64,000 nucleotides of DNA from Lathyrus oleraceus (Eukaryota > Streptophyta > Magnoliopsida > Fabales > Fabaceae). Positions 23,261 to 34,327 of the stretch are shown one piece after another. Below the pieces are notes generated by a model. That model was given only the letters and a program-made list of their open reading frames with translations, was not told the origin of the DNA and did not search any database. Each line of letters begins with the position of its first letter. Position 1 is the stretch's first letter. A program made the position numbers and the translations under genes. The DNA is taken from assembly GCF_024323335.1 (NCBI RefSeq), contig NC_066579.1:126006854-126070853 (forward strand), written 5' to 3'.

Positions 23261-23516
23261 GTAATTGCTTTATTGTTTTTGAAAATCCTTCTCCTATGCC
23301 TAAGGGAGAAGTAAACATTGTTTGGCATTTTTAAATTTGATCATTAATAAAATTCAATTCTATTCATCCACATCTATGATGTTTATTTTTACTTTTTCCT
23401 TTTTTGAAAATGGAAATCACAAAAAACATAATTAAAATATAACTTGTCCATCTGCATAATATTTGGTCACCAATTCACTTCTCTAAAAATCAAAATCTTA
23501 TCAAATCATTATGCAG
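23261..23516 (+). other. Ogre B intron between protease and RT
   Basis: Bounded by CTCTAA/GTAATTG (donor) and CATTATGCAG/GTTGG (acceptor), 256 bp, AT-rich, no ORF. Joining the flanking exons makes codon AAG across the junction and removes the in-frame TAA. An intron at this point of the pro-pol region is documented for Ogre elements. Copy D has the same sites (47112-47360). Confidence 0.8.
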
Positions 23517-24600
23517 GTTGGTTTCTAAACCCATTGAATACAATGGTCATACTCCTTCTCCAAGTTTTTAATTCCCTGTGTTGAGGCTGGGAAGGAAGGG
23601 GAGTGAAGTATCTGATGAATTGTCTCATCTACTTGAGCACGAGGAAAAAGCCATTCAGCCATTCAAAGAGAAGATTGAGTTAGTCAACTTGGGTTCCGAG
23701 GATGATGTGAAGGAAGTCAAGGTTCGGTCTCGACTGTGTCCAGAAGTGAAGATGGGGTTGATTGATCTTCTCCGAGATTATTCAGATGTGTTTGCCTGAT
23801 CCTATCAAGACATGCCTGGGTTGGATTCTGAGATTGTGGAGCATAGATTGCCGTTGAAGCCAGAATGCCCGCCAGTCAAGCAGAAGATGAGAAGGAGTCA
23901 TCCTGACATGTCAGTGAAGATCAAAGAGGAAGTGCAAAAGCAGATTGATGTTGGTTTCCTTGTTACCGCTGAGTATCCGCAATGGGTGGCCAATATTGTG
24001 CATGTGCCAAAGAAGGATGGAAAAGTCTGTGTGTGTGTTCATTATAGAGATTTGAATAAAGCCAGTCTTGAAGATGATTTCCCTCTGCCACACATTGATA
24101 TGATTCAAATTCTTTTCATTTATGGACGGATTTTCCGGATATAATCAGATCAAGATGGCACCCGAAGATATGGAGAAGACCACATTCATTACACCCTAGG
24201 GAACATTCTGTTATAGAGTGATGCCTTTCGGTTTAAAGAATGCTGGTGCAACTTACCAGAGAGCAATGACTACTCTTTTTCATGATATGATGCATAAAGA
24301 GATTGAAGTCAATGTCGATGATATGATTGCTAAATTCAATAATGAAGAAGAACATGTTGAGCATTTGTTGAAGCTATTCCAGCATTTGAGGAAGTATAAA
24401 CTCCGCTTGAATCCCAATAAATGAACTTTTGGTGTTTGTTCTGGCAAGTTGTTGGGCCTTATTGTCAGCGAGAATGGTATTGAAGTTGATCCTGCGAAGG
24501 TCGAAGCAATACAAGAGATGCCTGCACCCAAAACTGAGAAGTAACTCAGAGGTTTTCTCGGTCGCTTAAATTATATCTCTAGATTCATATCACACATGAC
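23517..24600 (+). pseudogene. Ogre B reverse transcriptase
   Basis: RT of a Ty3/gypsy element. A pol N-terminal linker (LLEHEEKAIQPF, 23620-23660) precedes the RT. Landmarks: VPKKDGK near 24010, YRDLNKAS near 24050, DDFPLPHID near 24080, PFGLKNAGATYQ near 24225 and the catalytic VDDM near 24315 (family YVDD/FVDD; here preceded by VN). Breaks: stop in place of Phe-Asp near 23570, TGA at 23797, a ~22-bp deletion near 24105 that removes part of the fingers-palm link, TAG near 24199, TGA at 24422 and TAA near 24542. Clearly dead but fully recognisable. Confidence 0.88.
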
Positions 24601-25190
24601 TGCCACATGTGCGCTTATATTCAAGCTTCTTCGGAAAGATCAGTCTTGTGATTGGACCGAAGACTGCCAGAAAGATTTTGACAGTATTAAAGAGTATCTA
24701 CTTTGATCATGTATTTGACTGTGCTTGCAGAGAGTATGGGTTATGTTCTAGATCAGCAAGATGAGACTGGAAAGAAGGAATACATTATTTACTATCTCAG
24801 TAAGAAGTTCACCAAATGTGAGACTCGGTATTCTAAGCTTAAGAAGACTTGTTGCGCATTGGCTTGGGCTGCTAAGCGTCTGCGTCAATATATGCTTAAT
24901 CATACCACTTGGTTGATATCCAAAATGGATCCAATCAAGTATATTTTTGAGAAGCCTGCTTTAACTGGAAGGATTTCCCGTTGGTAGATGTTGTCATCAG
25001 AGTATGATATTGAATACTGATCTCAGAAAGCGATCAAAGGTAGTGTCTTGGATGACCAGTTGGCTCACCAACCAATTGAAGATTACCAGTCAGTACAGTA
25101 TGACTTTCCTGATGAAGAGATTTTTACTTGAAAATGAAAGATTGTGATGAACCATTGCTTGAATAAGGGCCAGAACCTGGTTCCCGTTGG
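24601..25190 (+). pseudogene. Ogre B first RNase H domain and connection
   Basis: Retrotransposon-type RNase H next to the RT. The open part (24703-24987) shows VLDQQDETGKKEYIIYYLSKKF, the LSKKF element after the first catalytic strand, then ETRYSKLKKTCCALAWAAKRL with its catalytic Glu region and a YMLNHTTWLI strand. A frame change near 24700 separates it from the preceding SCDWTEDCQKDFD-like stretch; a TAG at 24985 ends it. A linker of ~200 bp leads to the second RNase H. Ogre and other Tat elements carry two RNase H domains, and the arrangement here fits. Confidence 0.8.
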
Positions 25191-25590
25191 GGCATGGTAT
25201 TTGATGGAGATGTTAATCAGTATGGTAATGGAATTGGGGCAGTAATCATTACTCCTCAAGGCACGCGTTTTCCATTTACAACTAGATTGACTTTCAAGTG
25301 TACAAACAACATGACTGAGTATGAAACTTGCATTATGGAGCTTGAAGAGGCCATTGATCTCAGAATCAAGTATCTGGACGTCTATGGAGATTCGAATTTG
25401 GTTATGAATCAAATAAAAGGTGAATGGAAGACGAATCAACCCGGTTTAATACCATATAGAGATTATGCGAGGAGGATTTCAAGTTTCTTTACAAAGGTTG
25501 AGTTTCATCATATCCCTCGAGATGAAAACCGGATGGCAGATGCTCTTTCAACTTTGGCTTCAATGATTGTGGTGAAGTATTGGAATGAAG
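25191..25590 (+). pseudogene. Ogre B second (archaeal-type) RNase H
   Basis: This domain is uninterrupted in B. The four catalytic acidic residues are in view: Asp in VFDGDVN (25200), Glu in MTEYETC (25312), Asp in YGDSNLV (25383) and Asp in NRMADAL (25528). The ORF 25194-25937 carries on into the integrase zinc finger without a break. Presence of this second RNase H next to integrase is diagnostic of the Tat/Ogre lineage. Copies A and E carry the same domain, truncated. Confidence 0.88.
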
Positions 25591-26435
25591 TTCCCAATTT
25601 AACTGTGATGCGTCTTGATAGGCCGTCTCATGTATTTGCTGTTGAAGAAGTCAAAGACGAGAAGCTGTGGTATTTTGATATCAAATGTTTCCTCCAAAGC
25701 CAGATTTACCCGCCTGGGGCATCTTTGAAAGATAAGAAGACTTTGAGAAGATTAGCCAGCAACTTCTACCTGAATGGTGATTTATTGTACAAGAGAAACT
25801 TCAATATGGTTCTGCTCAGATGCGTGGATAGACACGAAGCAGACCTATTGATGACTGAAGTCCATGTAGTTTCCGTTGCCACTCATTCTAATCGACATGC
25901 TATGGCAAAGAAGATGTTGCGAGTAGGTTACTATTAGTTGACAATGGAATCTGACTGTTACAAGTTTGTGAAGAAATGCCACAAATGTCAAATATATGCA
26001 GATAAGATACATGTTCCTCCGACACTATTGAACGTCATTTCCTCCCCATGGCCCTTCTCAATGTGGGGAATTGATATGATTGGGATAATTGAGCCTAAAG
26101 CTTCAAATGGATATCGTTTCATTTTGGTGGAAATTGAATACTTCACAAAGTCGGTTGAAGCGGAATCGAATGCAGATGTGACCAAGCAAGTAGTTGTGAG
26201 GTTTATCAAAAATCAGATTATATGCCGATATGGTATGCCAAGTAAGATCATTACTTACAATGGATCTAACTTGAATAATAACATGGGGGAAGTTCTTTGT
26301 AAAGACTTCAAGATTTCACATCATAATTCTTCTCCTTACATACCTAAGATGAATGGGGTTGTTGAAGCTGCAAACAAGAACATCAAGAAGATTATCTAAA
26401 AGATTGTTGTGACGTACAAAGATTGGCATGAGATG
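25591..26435 (+). pseudogene. Ogre B integrase, N-terminal and core part
   Basis: Zinc finger H-H-C-C at ~25860-25990 (final CHKC intact). Catalytic core: WGIDMIG near 26060 (first Asp present), IITYNGSN near 26250 (second Asp replaced by Tyr) and GVVEAANKN near 26355 (Glu present). TAG at 25936-25938 stands where copies A and E have Trp, and TAA near 26397 ends the frame. The Athila element interrupts the ORF at 26436, duplicating AGATG. The C-terminal domain continues at 38420. Confidence 0.9.
26431..26435. repeat. Target site duplication AGATG (left, Athila)
   Basis: AGATG before the TGATCG end; repeated exactly at 38415-38419. Confidence 0.96.
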
Positions 26436-27871
26436 TGATCGACCACCATTTACACTCAGTTTTCATCATCTATCCAGCATGGAATCTTCATGAATCGGTA
26501 ACTTTTGCATTTTATTTTAGTGATTTCTTCAGTTTATTGCATTTTATGAATTTCCATTTGTTTTATGTTACATTAGTAGTTTTTCGCCTTTTGTCGCATT
26601 TTATGCGTTTCTGTGTAGACTGTTGGTTTCCATGTTAGATTAAAAGTCCGAAAGTGCGTACCGAAAGAAGGAAGGTTAGAGACTTAAGGAAAAGCAAAAA
26701 ACAGACAAAATAGGGGGGCTGACACGGGTGCCCGTGTCAGCTAACACGGCCCGTGTCAACATGTGCAGAAAAAGCTATCATGAACCCAATAAAACAGTGG
26801 GCTGACACGGGTGCCCGTGTCACCTGACACGTCCGTTGTCAGCATGGCGTGCCTTGTTGAACCTACAGAGGAGCCAACACGGGCAGCAGTGTCACCTGAC
26901 ATGGCCCGTGTTGGCCATTTCGCCCAAAATTCTGATTTTCTTATTTTAACTCTTGTGGACATCTGGAGGGCATTTTGGGCATTTGGCATTGTTTTTAGTT
27001 GTTTGGAAACTATTTAGTTGGGATTTGGGCACTGAGAAAAGGGACTTTTAGATCGTGAAAAGAAAAGATACGAAAAGAGGAAGCAACCTTGCAAGGTGTG
27101 GAGAAGAGAAGAGATCTTCAAGATCGGAAGAAATTGAAGATCAACTTTCATCAACAACAACTTGTAATGTCTTTAATTTGTAATCTTTTGTCTTTGAATA
27201 TTATGAGAGGCTAAACCCTTCAATGTTAGGGGGGTGTCCCTGAATTTCTTCTGTATGAATATTTTATCCATGTTCTTATAATCATTGATGTTTTCGTAAT
27301 TCAAATTATTATACAACGTGCTTAATGCTTATTTTATCGGACAAATGAAATTCTAATCTCTGGTTAAGGTTTAGGTCGGACAAACCACCTTATCACGTGT
27401 TGTATAATAAAATCCACATTTAATCACTTAGGAATTAGGATCAAACTGTGGTTACTGTAAATTCTTGATAAAATAAATATTTCTTACCAGCAATTTGAAT
27501 GACTAAGGAATTAGGAGTGAAATTGCCTGTTAAATGGTTTTGGCTAAGGAATTAGAGAGAACTACTCTAGAGAAACTGTTTTGAATTATAATAGCATCGA
27601 TGTTATATGATATGGAAAAAGTGGAATATACAACAATTCATACACCTGGCCTTAGCATTATTTCCCATATCGACTAAAAGAGTTTTATACACTTTATATT
27701 TTATTTCTTATCAATTGTGAAAACAATCATCAAACCCCCTATGAACTTTTGTTCAATTGAATTATTATAAAAATTGATACTTTCAACGCAATCCTCGAGA
27801 TCGATACTCGGGATAACTCCCTTTTTATTACTATATTGGTGCAAATAGTATACTTGCTATTTTACCGATCA
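26436..27871 (+). repeat. Athila 5' LTR
   Basis: 1436 bp, TGATCGACCACC to TTTTACCGATCA. Includes three palindromic GACACGGG/CCCGTGTC modules (26713-26920). Pairs with 36998-38414. Confidence 0.96.
26713..26920. repeat. GC palindrome modules in the Athila 5' LTR
   Basis: Three modules at ~26717, ~26800 and ~26874, about 80 bp apart. Each has GACACGGGTGCCCGTGTC (8-bp arms) or a decayed form followed by TRACACGGCCCGTGT. They stand out against an AT-rich background and recur at 33721-33960 and 37280-37455. Confidence 0.9.
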
Positions 27872-27877
27872 AGTTTT

Positions 27878-27894
27878 TGGCGCTGTTGCCGGGG
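27878..27894 (+). other. Athila primer binding site (tRNA-Asp type)
   Basis: TGGCGCTGTTGCCGGGG, six bases after the LTR. It matches the complement of the 3' end of plant tRNA-Asp (TGGCGCCGTTGCCGGGG) at 16 of 17 positions. Athila-lineage elements use this primer. Confidence 0.9.
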
Positions 27895-27995
27895 ACTGCC
27901 AAAAGTATAAGTTGAAAAATAATTCAATTGGAATTTTGTTGCTCTGCAGCTAATTTTTTTATTATTGTTTATTCTAATAATTGTCTAATCTGTGT

Positions 27996-29916
27996 ATGCG
28001 AGGTAAGGCCTCAGCTGAATTTCTTTTTGACGCAGAACCCGAAAGATTATTGCGTGCAAGACGACGAAAAGCTAGGCTGGAATTTTCAGAATCAGCCCCT
28101 ATTCTTTCTGAGTCTGAAAAAAAAGAAGAAGTCGTTTCAGTTCATTCAAAAGACTCATAAGTTGTTTCTGAACCAATGGCTGAACCATATGGTGAAGCCC
28201 CACCACCTCCTGCAGAAAGACTTTTTGGTGACTATGGGGGTGCAAATGCTCCTACTAGAAGGTTAACAATTGTGGACCAACCGGTAAATGTTGATCACTT
28301 TCAGCTGCACCCGTCAACGATTCGTCAACTCGAGAGGAGACCGTTCTCCGGAAAAATCAATGAAGATGCCAACAAGCATTTACAAAGATTTCTGACCATG
28401 ACGACATCGTTGAAAATTGAGGGACACTCAGAGGAAGCTAAAAAGTTGGTTATGTTCCCGTTTACACTATCGGAAGATGCCGAAGAGTGGTTTTACTCTT
28501 TACCCGCGGGAAGCATAACAGCTTGGCAACAAATGGAGACAATTTTCCTGAATGAGTACTTCCCTACTTCTGTGTGTATCCATAAGAGATATGATATTGT
28601 TAACTTTAAACAGAAGGAAGGAGAGTCACTCGGAGACGCTTACAAGCGGTTCAAGCGACTGTTGGTTGCCTGTCCTACTCATAACATGGATGCAACTGAA
28701 CATATGTGAAATTTTGTGAATGGACTTAGAATGAAGACTAAGCAACTCATAGACACAGTTTTCGGTGGCTCAACAAACTTTACAATAGCCACTGGAATAA
28801 AGAAAATCATTGAAGCCATTGCAGCAAATGAGCATCTGGAACTCTATGACTGTAGTGTAAGTCAACCTGAAGGTATCATTGATCTCAAATTGGCCAATCA
28901 AGTTGTGAAGATGGAAGACCAAATAATAGCTGAAGTAGAGAGAAAACTCAAGAAAATGACTCTTGACACTCAAACGGTGGCACAAGTGCAACCGGTCCAA
29001 CCTATTCAAGCTGTTAGTTGTGAAATTTGTGGAGGTCCTCACTTCACCATGCATTGTGTGGCAACTGCTCAACGGGTAGAAGAGATTAATTTTCTGAAGC
29101 AGAATAATCCTTACTCCAATACATATAATCCTGGATGGAAAAATCATCCAAATTTTCTTGGAAGGACCAGCAAGGAAATGCTCAGAAGCAAGCGCCCACC
29201 CAGTATCAAAGTCAACCACAACAACAGTACCGTCTACAATAACAGCAACCTTACCAGCAGCAGTTTCATCCATCTCAACAACAATTCCAACAACAGGTTC
29301 CAAGAAAAGCAGATTGGGAAATTGCCATTGAAAAAATGGAAGCTCAAAGTTCTCAATTTCAAGAGGAGACTAGAAGTAATCTGAGAAACATTGGTGCTTC
29401 AATAAAAAATCTGGAAGTGCAAATGAGTCAGATTGCTCAACAACTTGCGGGTTCGCAAACACCAAGTGCATTACCGAGTGCTACAGTTAGGAATCCAAGA
29501 GAGCATAATAATGTGAGTGTTGTTACCACAAGGAGTGGTAAGGCAAAAGAAGTCCATGAAAAAGATGATGAACAAGAAGACCAATTGCTTGAAGTTAATT
29601 TGGAGATAAAAGAGAATGAAGTTGTTAGTGAAGAGGTGACGGTACCTGAACCGTGGCTAAAGAAAAAGTTAGTGAATCAAAGCCAGTTGTCAAACTCTCT
29701 TTCCCAACAAGAAATAAGAAGAAAGAGAAACATGAGAAGAACTTTGAAAATTTCTTGGAGATGTTCAAAAAGCTTGAAATTAACATTCTGTTCTTGGAGG
29801 CACTTGAGCAAATGCCCTCTTATGCTAAATTCATGAAAGACATTATTTCAAAAAAAAGGAACATTGACACTGACTCTATGGTACTAACTGAAACTTGCAG
29901 TGCTATTTTAAGGGTA
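27996..29916 (+). pseudogene. Athila gag
   Basis: The frame opens with ATG at 27996 (MRGKAS, then a basic RARRRKARLEF stretch) and runs in one frame to ~29384 except for TAA at 28158-28160 and TGA at 28707-28709. The retrotransposon gag core is at ~28320-28700 (ETIFLNEYFP, QKEGESLGDAYKRFKRLL). A CX2CX3HX4C knuckle, CEICGGPHFTMHC, lies near 29020-29060, the form usual in Athila. A Gln/Asn-rich stretch and a coiled-coil-like piece (29336-29560) follow in a second frame and the link to protease (29653-29916) in a third, so at least two frameshifts separate gag from protease. Confidence 0.88.
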
Positions 29917-30470
29917 TGAAGATCCCGATAAAGAAAAAAGATCGAGGCTCGGCAACTATCCCTTGCACTATCAGTGATAGATCTTTCAAGAAGGCCCTTA
30001 TAGACTTGGGGCAAGTGTGAGCCTCATGCCTTTATCCATTTACAAGAGGTTGGGGATTGGAAAAGTACAGGATACCCGAATGACACTTCAATTTGCTGAC
30101 CACTCTGTGAAGAGACCTTATGGAGTGGTGGAAGATGTTCTTGTAAAGATTGATAAGTTTATCTTTCCGGTAGACTTTGTGATCTTAGAAATGCTGGAAG
30201 ATGAAGAGATACCGCTCATTCTTGGTATACGATTTTTGGAAACCGGGAGGTGTTTGATAGATATAGAAGAAGGCACCATGACTCTAAAGGTTTATGACGA
30301 AAAGTTAAAAATTGACGTGCGTAACACCATGAAATACAAAGATGATGTGGCCACCAGCCAACACATATAGGTTATTGATCAAATGGTTCTGAAAGAAAAT
30401 CACCTAGGTGAAAAAAAATTACCCTTGGAGAGAGTCCTAAGTCTCTCAACTTTTGAAGACACTTAAGAAG
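29917..30470 (+). pseudogene. Athila protease, active site frameshifted
   Basis: Retropepsin-like protease between gag and RT. The active-site region is at 29990-30020: it reads ALIDLG and then, through a one-base loss in the run of G, slips frame into a TGA; the next block, SLMPLSIYKRLG (30017 on), is in the other frame. Later landmarks are the flap strand LQFADHSVKRPYG, VDFVILEM and LILGIRFLETG. The Athila active site is DLGA rather than DTGA. Stops at 30368 (TAG) and 30464 (TAA) separate it from the RT frame. Confidence 0.83.
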
Positions 30471-32137
30471 TGGGTGACAAGGAGATGGAAGTGTTAACTT
30501 TGATGGCAACACAACAGCCCGTTAAGGGATCCCGATCACTCCGATGGGAAAACTTAAGAAAACCTCAAATTAAAGAAAAGAAAGATGAGACCAAGAAAGT
30601 GGCTGAGCTGAAACAATTACCTGACAATCTCAAGTATGTTTTTCTAGACCCCGAAAAGAAATGTCCGACTATTATAAGCTCTCATCTAGAGGTTTCTCAG
30701 GAAGACAAGCTTGTCATAGTTTTGAAGAAACATAAAAGTGCCATGGGATGGGCAATAGAAGACCTGAAGGGAATTATCCCTACAATGTGCTTGCATAAAA
30801 TTCTCATGGAGGATGGTCACAAACCGGTGGTGCAACCACAAAGAAGACTAAACCCCGTGATGAAGGAAGTGGTCAGTAAAGAGGTTGTTAAACTGTTAGA
30901 CGCCAGGTTGATTTATCCCATTTCCGATAGCTCTTGGGTGAGTCTGGTGCATGTGGTCCCGAAGAAAGGAGGAACTACAGTTATAAGGAATGAAAAAAAT
31001 GAGTTACTCTCTACTAGGACGGTCACGGGTTGGTGTGCGTGCATCGACTACAGGAGGTTGAATTTGGCAACCAGAAAGGACCATTTTCCGCTACCATTCA
31101 TTGATCAGATGTTGGAAAGGTTGGCAGGTCATGAGTACTATTGTTTCCTTGATGGATACTCTGGATACAACCAGATAGCTGTTGCACCGGAAGATCATGA
31201 GAAGACAGCTTTTACATGCCCCTATGGTATCTTCGCATACAGAAGAATGCCATTCGGGTTATGTAATGCTCCAGCCACATTCCAAAGATGCATGACCTCC
31301 ATTTTTACGGACATGCTCGAAAAGCATATGGAGGTCTTCATGGATGACTTTTCGGTATTTGGTTTTTCTTTTGATAATTGTTTAACTAACCTTTCCCTTG
31401 TTTTAGAAAGATGCCAACAGACCAATCTGATCCTGAATTGGGAGAAATGTCACTTCATGGTTCGAGAAGGAATAGTCTTAGGTCAAAAAATCTCTCACAA
31501 AGGGATAGAAGTGGACCAAGCCAAGATTTAGGTAATCGAAAAGCTGCCACTTCCTGTGAATGAAAAAGGTATAAGAAGCTTCTTAGGACATGCGGGTTTC
31601 TACCGCAGGTTCATAAGAGATTTCTCCAAGATAGCTAAACCCTTGACTACCTTGTTGGTTAAGGACAAGGCTTTCATTTTTGATAAAGACTGCGCCACTG
31701 CTTTTGAAACAATAAAAAATAAATTGGTGATGGCACCTATTGTCATTGCTCCTGACTGGTCTCTACCCTTTGAGATTATGTGTGATGCGAGTGACATCGC
31801 AGTGGGAGCAGTGCTTGGGCAACAAAGAGATAAGCTTCTACATGTTATCAATTATGCCAGTCATGTGTTGAACCCTGCACAGATGAATTATGCAACTACT
31901 GAAAAGGAGTTGCTAGTTGTAGTCTATGCCTTTGACAAGTTCAGGAAATATCTGTTGGGTTCTAGAGTCATTGTTTATACTGACCATGTTGCTTTGAAGT
32001 ATTTGTTTACTAAACAGGACTCGAAGCCAAGACTGTTGCGGTGGATCCTGCTCCTTCAAGAGTTTGATATGGAGATCCGAAACAAAAGAGTTTGCGAAAA
32101 CACTATAGCAGATCACCTTTCCCGGATGTCCCAATAG
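30471..32137 (+). pseudogene. Athila RT and RNase H
   Basis: RT landmarks in order: VVKLLDARLIYPISDS (30890), VHVVPKKGG (30950), CIDYRRLNLATRKDHFPLPFIDQ (31040), YCFLDGYSGYNQI with the first catalytic Asp (31140), FAYRRMPFGLCNAPATFQR (31235) and FMDDFSVFG with the catalytic Asp pair (31345). The frame breaks at TAG 31529-31531, then goes on through [11 protein letters not shown] to the RNase [29 protein letters not shown] and [11 protein letters not shown], ending ADHLSRM and TAG at 32135. Apart from that stop, RT and RNase H share one frame over 1.6 kb, the best-preserved gypsy pol in the window. Confidence 0.93.
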
Positions 32138-32205
32138 AAGAGAATGAGGAAAAGTAGCCAATAAAGGATGAGTTTGCTGATGAACACATCCTTGTTGTTA
32201 TTGGA

Positions 32206-33489
32206 ATGCCTTGGTTCGCAGACTATGTGAACTATCTAGTGGGTGGGGTGATCCCGAATGAATTTGACTCTAACCGTAAGAAAAAGTTTGTTCATGATTG
32301 CAGGTTCTATTTGTGGGACGACCCCTTCTTGTACAAGAAGGGAGTAGACGGTTTGGTCAGAAGATGTGTTCTAGAAGAAGAACAGAGGGATGTGCTGAAA
32401 GTTTATCACGATTCAGACTATGATGGACACTTTAGTGGTGATAGAACTGCTGCCAAAGTCCTCCAATCAGGTTTATACTGGCTGACACTATTCAAAGATG
32501 CTCAACAAATGATCAAAGAGTGCGATAAATGCCAAAGGATGGGAAATATTTTGAAAAGAAATCAGATGCCACAAAATCCCATGCTGGAAGTTGAACTCTT
32601 TGATGTGTGGGGTATTGACTTTATGGGGCCGTTTTCACCGTCATTTGGAGATAACTACATTTTGGTGGAAGTGGATTATGTATCCAAGCGGGTAGAAGCA
32701 GTCGCGCTACCAATAAATGATGCAAAAGTGGTGGTCAAGTTTTTGAAAGAAAACATATTCGTCAGGTTTGGAGTGCCAAGAGCTCTTATTAGTGATGAAG
32801 GAACTCACTTCTTAAATCACCTAATGGAGAAGCTACTCTTGAAATACAATGTGAAACACCAGATAGCCACTCCATACCACCCGCAAACAAGTGGTCAAGT
32901 TGAAGTGTCGAATCGGCAACTGAAACAAATCCTAGAAAAGACGGTTAATGCTTCTCGCAAGGATTGGGCGAGTAAGCTTGATGATGCACTGTGGGCATAT
33001 CGTACCGCTTTCAAAACACCGATTGGTATGTCCCCATATCAATTGGTATATGGTAAGGCATGTCATCTACCCTTGGAACTGGAACACAAAGCCTTGTGGG
33101 CTTCCAAATTCCTTAACTTGGATTTTGAGAAAGCGGGAGAATCCCGAATACTTCAACTCCACGAGTTGGAAGAATCCAGGAACCTGTAATATGAAAATGC
33201 AAAGATCTAAAAAGATCAAGCGAAGAAATGGCATGACATAAGAATCCAAAGGAAGGAGTTTTGGGAAGGACAAAGGGTACTACTATTCAATTCAAGAATG
33301 AAGCTGTTCTCTACAAAATTGAGATCGAAATGGTCAGGTCCGTTTGTGGTGCACAAAGTATATCCCCATGGAGCAGTTGAAATAAAAAACCCTTCCAATA
33401 TAGATATTTTTAAAGTGAATGGCCAAAGATTGAAGCTGTACAATATGGGGCAAGCTGTGGGCCAAATTGATGTTGTTTATCTTGTCTGA
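32206..33489 (+). pseudogene. Athila integrase
   Basis: Frame 32206-33189 contains the H-H-C-C finger ([15 protein letters not shown] ... CDKCQRMG) and a full D-D-E core: [10 protein letters not shown] (32610), LISDEGTHF (32795; Asp present) and [11 protein letters not shown] with Glu (32895). The TRT-type tail [23 protein letters not shown] is intact. TAA near 33187 interrupts the C-terminal region, which resumes in the same frame at 33298 ([19 protein letters not shown], the GPF/Y motif) and ends at TGA 33487. All three catalytic residues survive. A frame change separates it from the RNase H. Confidence 0.92.
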
Positions 33490-33720
33490 TAAGATGCGCA
33501 ACCGTCGAGCCAAGCGACGTTAAACGAAACACTACGTGGGAGGAAACCCACGCTTTTGTATCTAATCATTCTCTTTGTTTGGAAATGTGTTCTCTACTTG
33601 CAGGCGTAAACAGTGTTTCATAGAGGAGTTAAAGGTAGCGGTCGCAACGAATCTCTGAAAAATTCAGAAGCTAAAGCCGTGCACAACACAGAAAAAGAAA
33701 TCAAGAAAAATGAGAAAACA

Positions 33721-33960
33721 GGGGCCTGGCACGGGCGCCCGTGTCAGCTGACACGACCCGTGTCAGGAAGAGGATTTTGGTGTTGGAAAATTGGATTTCC
33801 AGGGGCCTGACACGGCCGCCCGTGTCAGGTGGCACGGCCCGTGTTAGCCCTGGACAAAATAAGATGTTTTTAAGCGCTTCTGGGAATGACATGGCCCGTG
33901 TCAGGAGGGCGTGTTGCACTGACACAGCCGCCCGTGTCAGCTGACACGGCCGTGTCAGCT
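33721..33960. repeat. GC palindrome modules upstream of Athila third ORF
   Basis: Three to four modules near 33721, 33802, 33887 and 33917. The first includes GACGGG-type arms as GGCACGGGCGCCCGTGTC, whose core CACGGGCGCCCGTG is perfectly self-complementary. Related to the LTR modules at 26713 and 37280 but not copied with their flanks. Confidence 0.9.
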
Positions 33961-34060
33961 CGCGTAGTGGTGAAATTTTTTTTGAAAAATCTAGTCGTTG
34001 GGCACCTTTCACCATGCAATTTTGATCGTTGGAGGAGGGTCCCACCTCCGAAAATCACCC

Positions 34061-34068
34061 TATAAATA
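34061..34068 (+). promoter_or_regulatory. Internal TATA box before Athila third ORF
   Basis: TATAAATA in CACCCTATAAATACACCC, followed by a C/T-rich leader of ~260 bases and the ATG of the third ORF. It looks like an ordinary plant core promoter; activity is inferred. Confidence 0.5.
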
Positions 34069-34327
34069 CACCCAATCCCTACTTCTTTCCTCATTTCACA
34101 CATTACCTTCATACTTCTTCATCTCCACCTTCTTTCTCTGAAATAGACCTAATACCTTCATAATTTTCACTCAAAAGCTACCTCCTTTCACCACCAATCT
34201 CGGTCGTTTCTCCATCCATCTTCTCAAAAAGTTCACCACTCTCTACTCTCAACACTCTTACGGTAATATTTTTCACTTAATCTCTCTTTCCAAATTCTTG
34301 TTTCTTTTTAGTGTGTGCAGGTACAAT

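Larger units (their letters stand above)
33490..34327 (+). other. Athila spacer between integrase and third ORF
   Basis: Non-coding. It holds the palindromic module block (33721-33960), then a TATA box (34061-34068) and a pyrimidine-rich leader before the third ORF. A possible short intron with GT at 34263 and AG at 34319-34320 precedes the ATG; at ~58 nt it is near the lower limit for plants and is speculative. Confidence 0.6.

Noticed and set aside
28770..29303. Minus-strand ORF of 177 codons opposite Athila gag
   Set aside because: Antisense shadow of the gag frame, which has the recognisable core and knuckle.
33701..34045. Minus-strand ORF of 114 codons rich in TRPCQLTRA-like repeats
   Set aside because: It is the translation of the GC palindromes; the repeat unit, not a protein, explains it.
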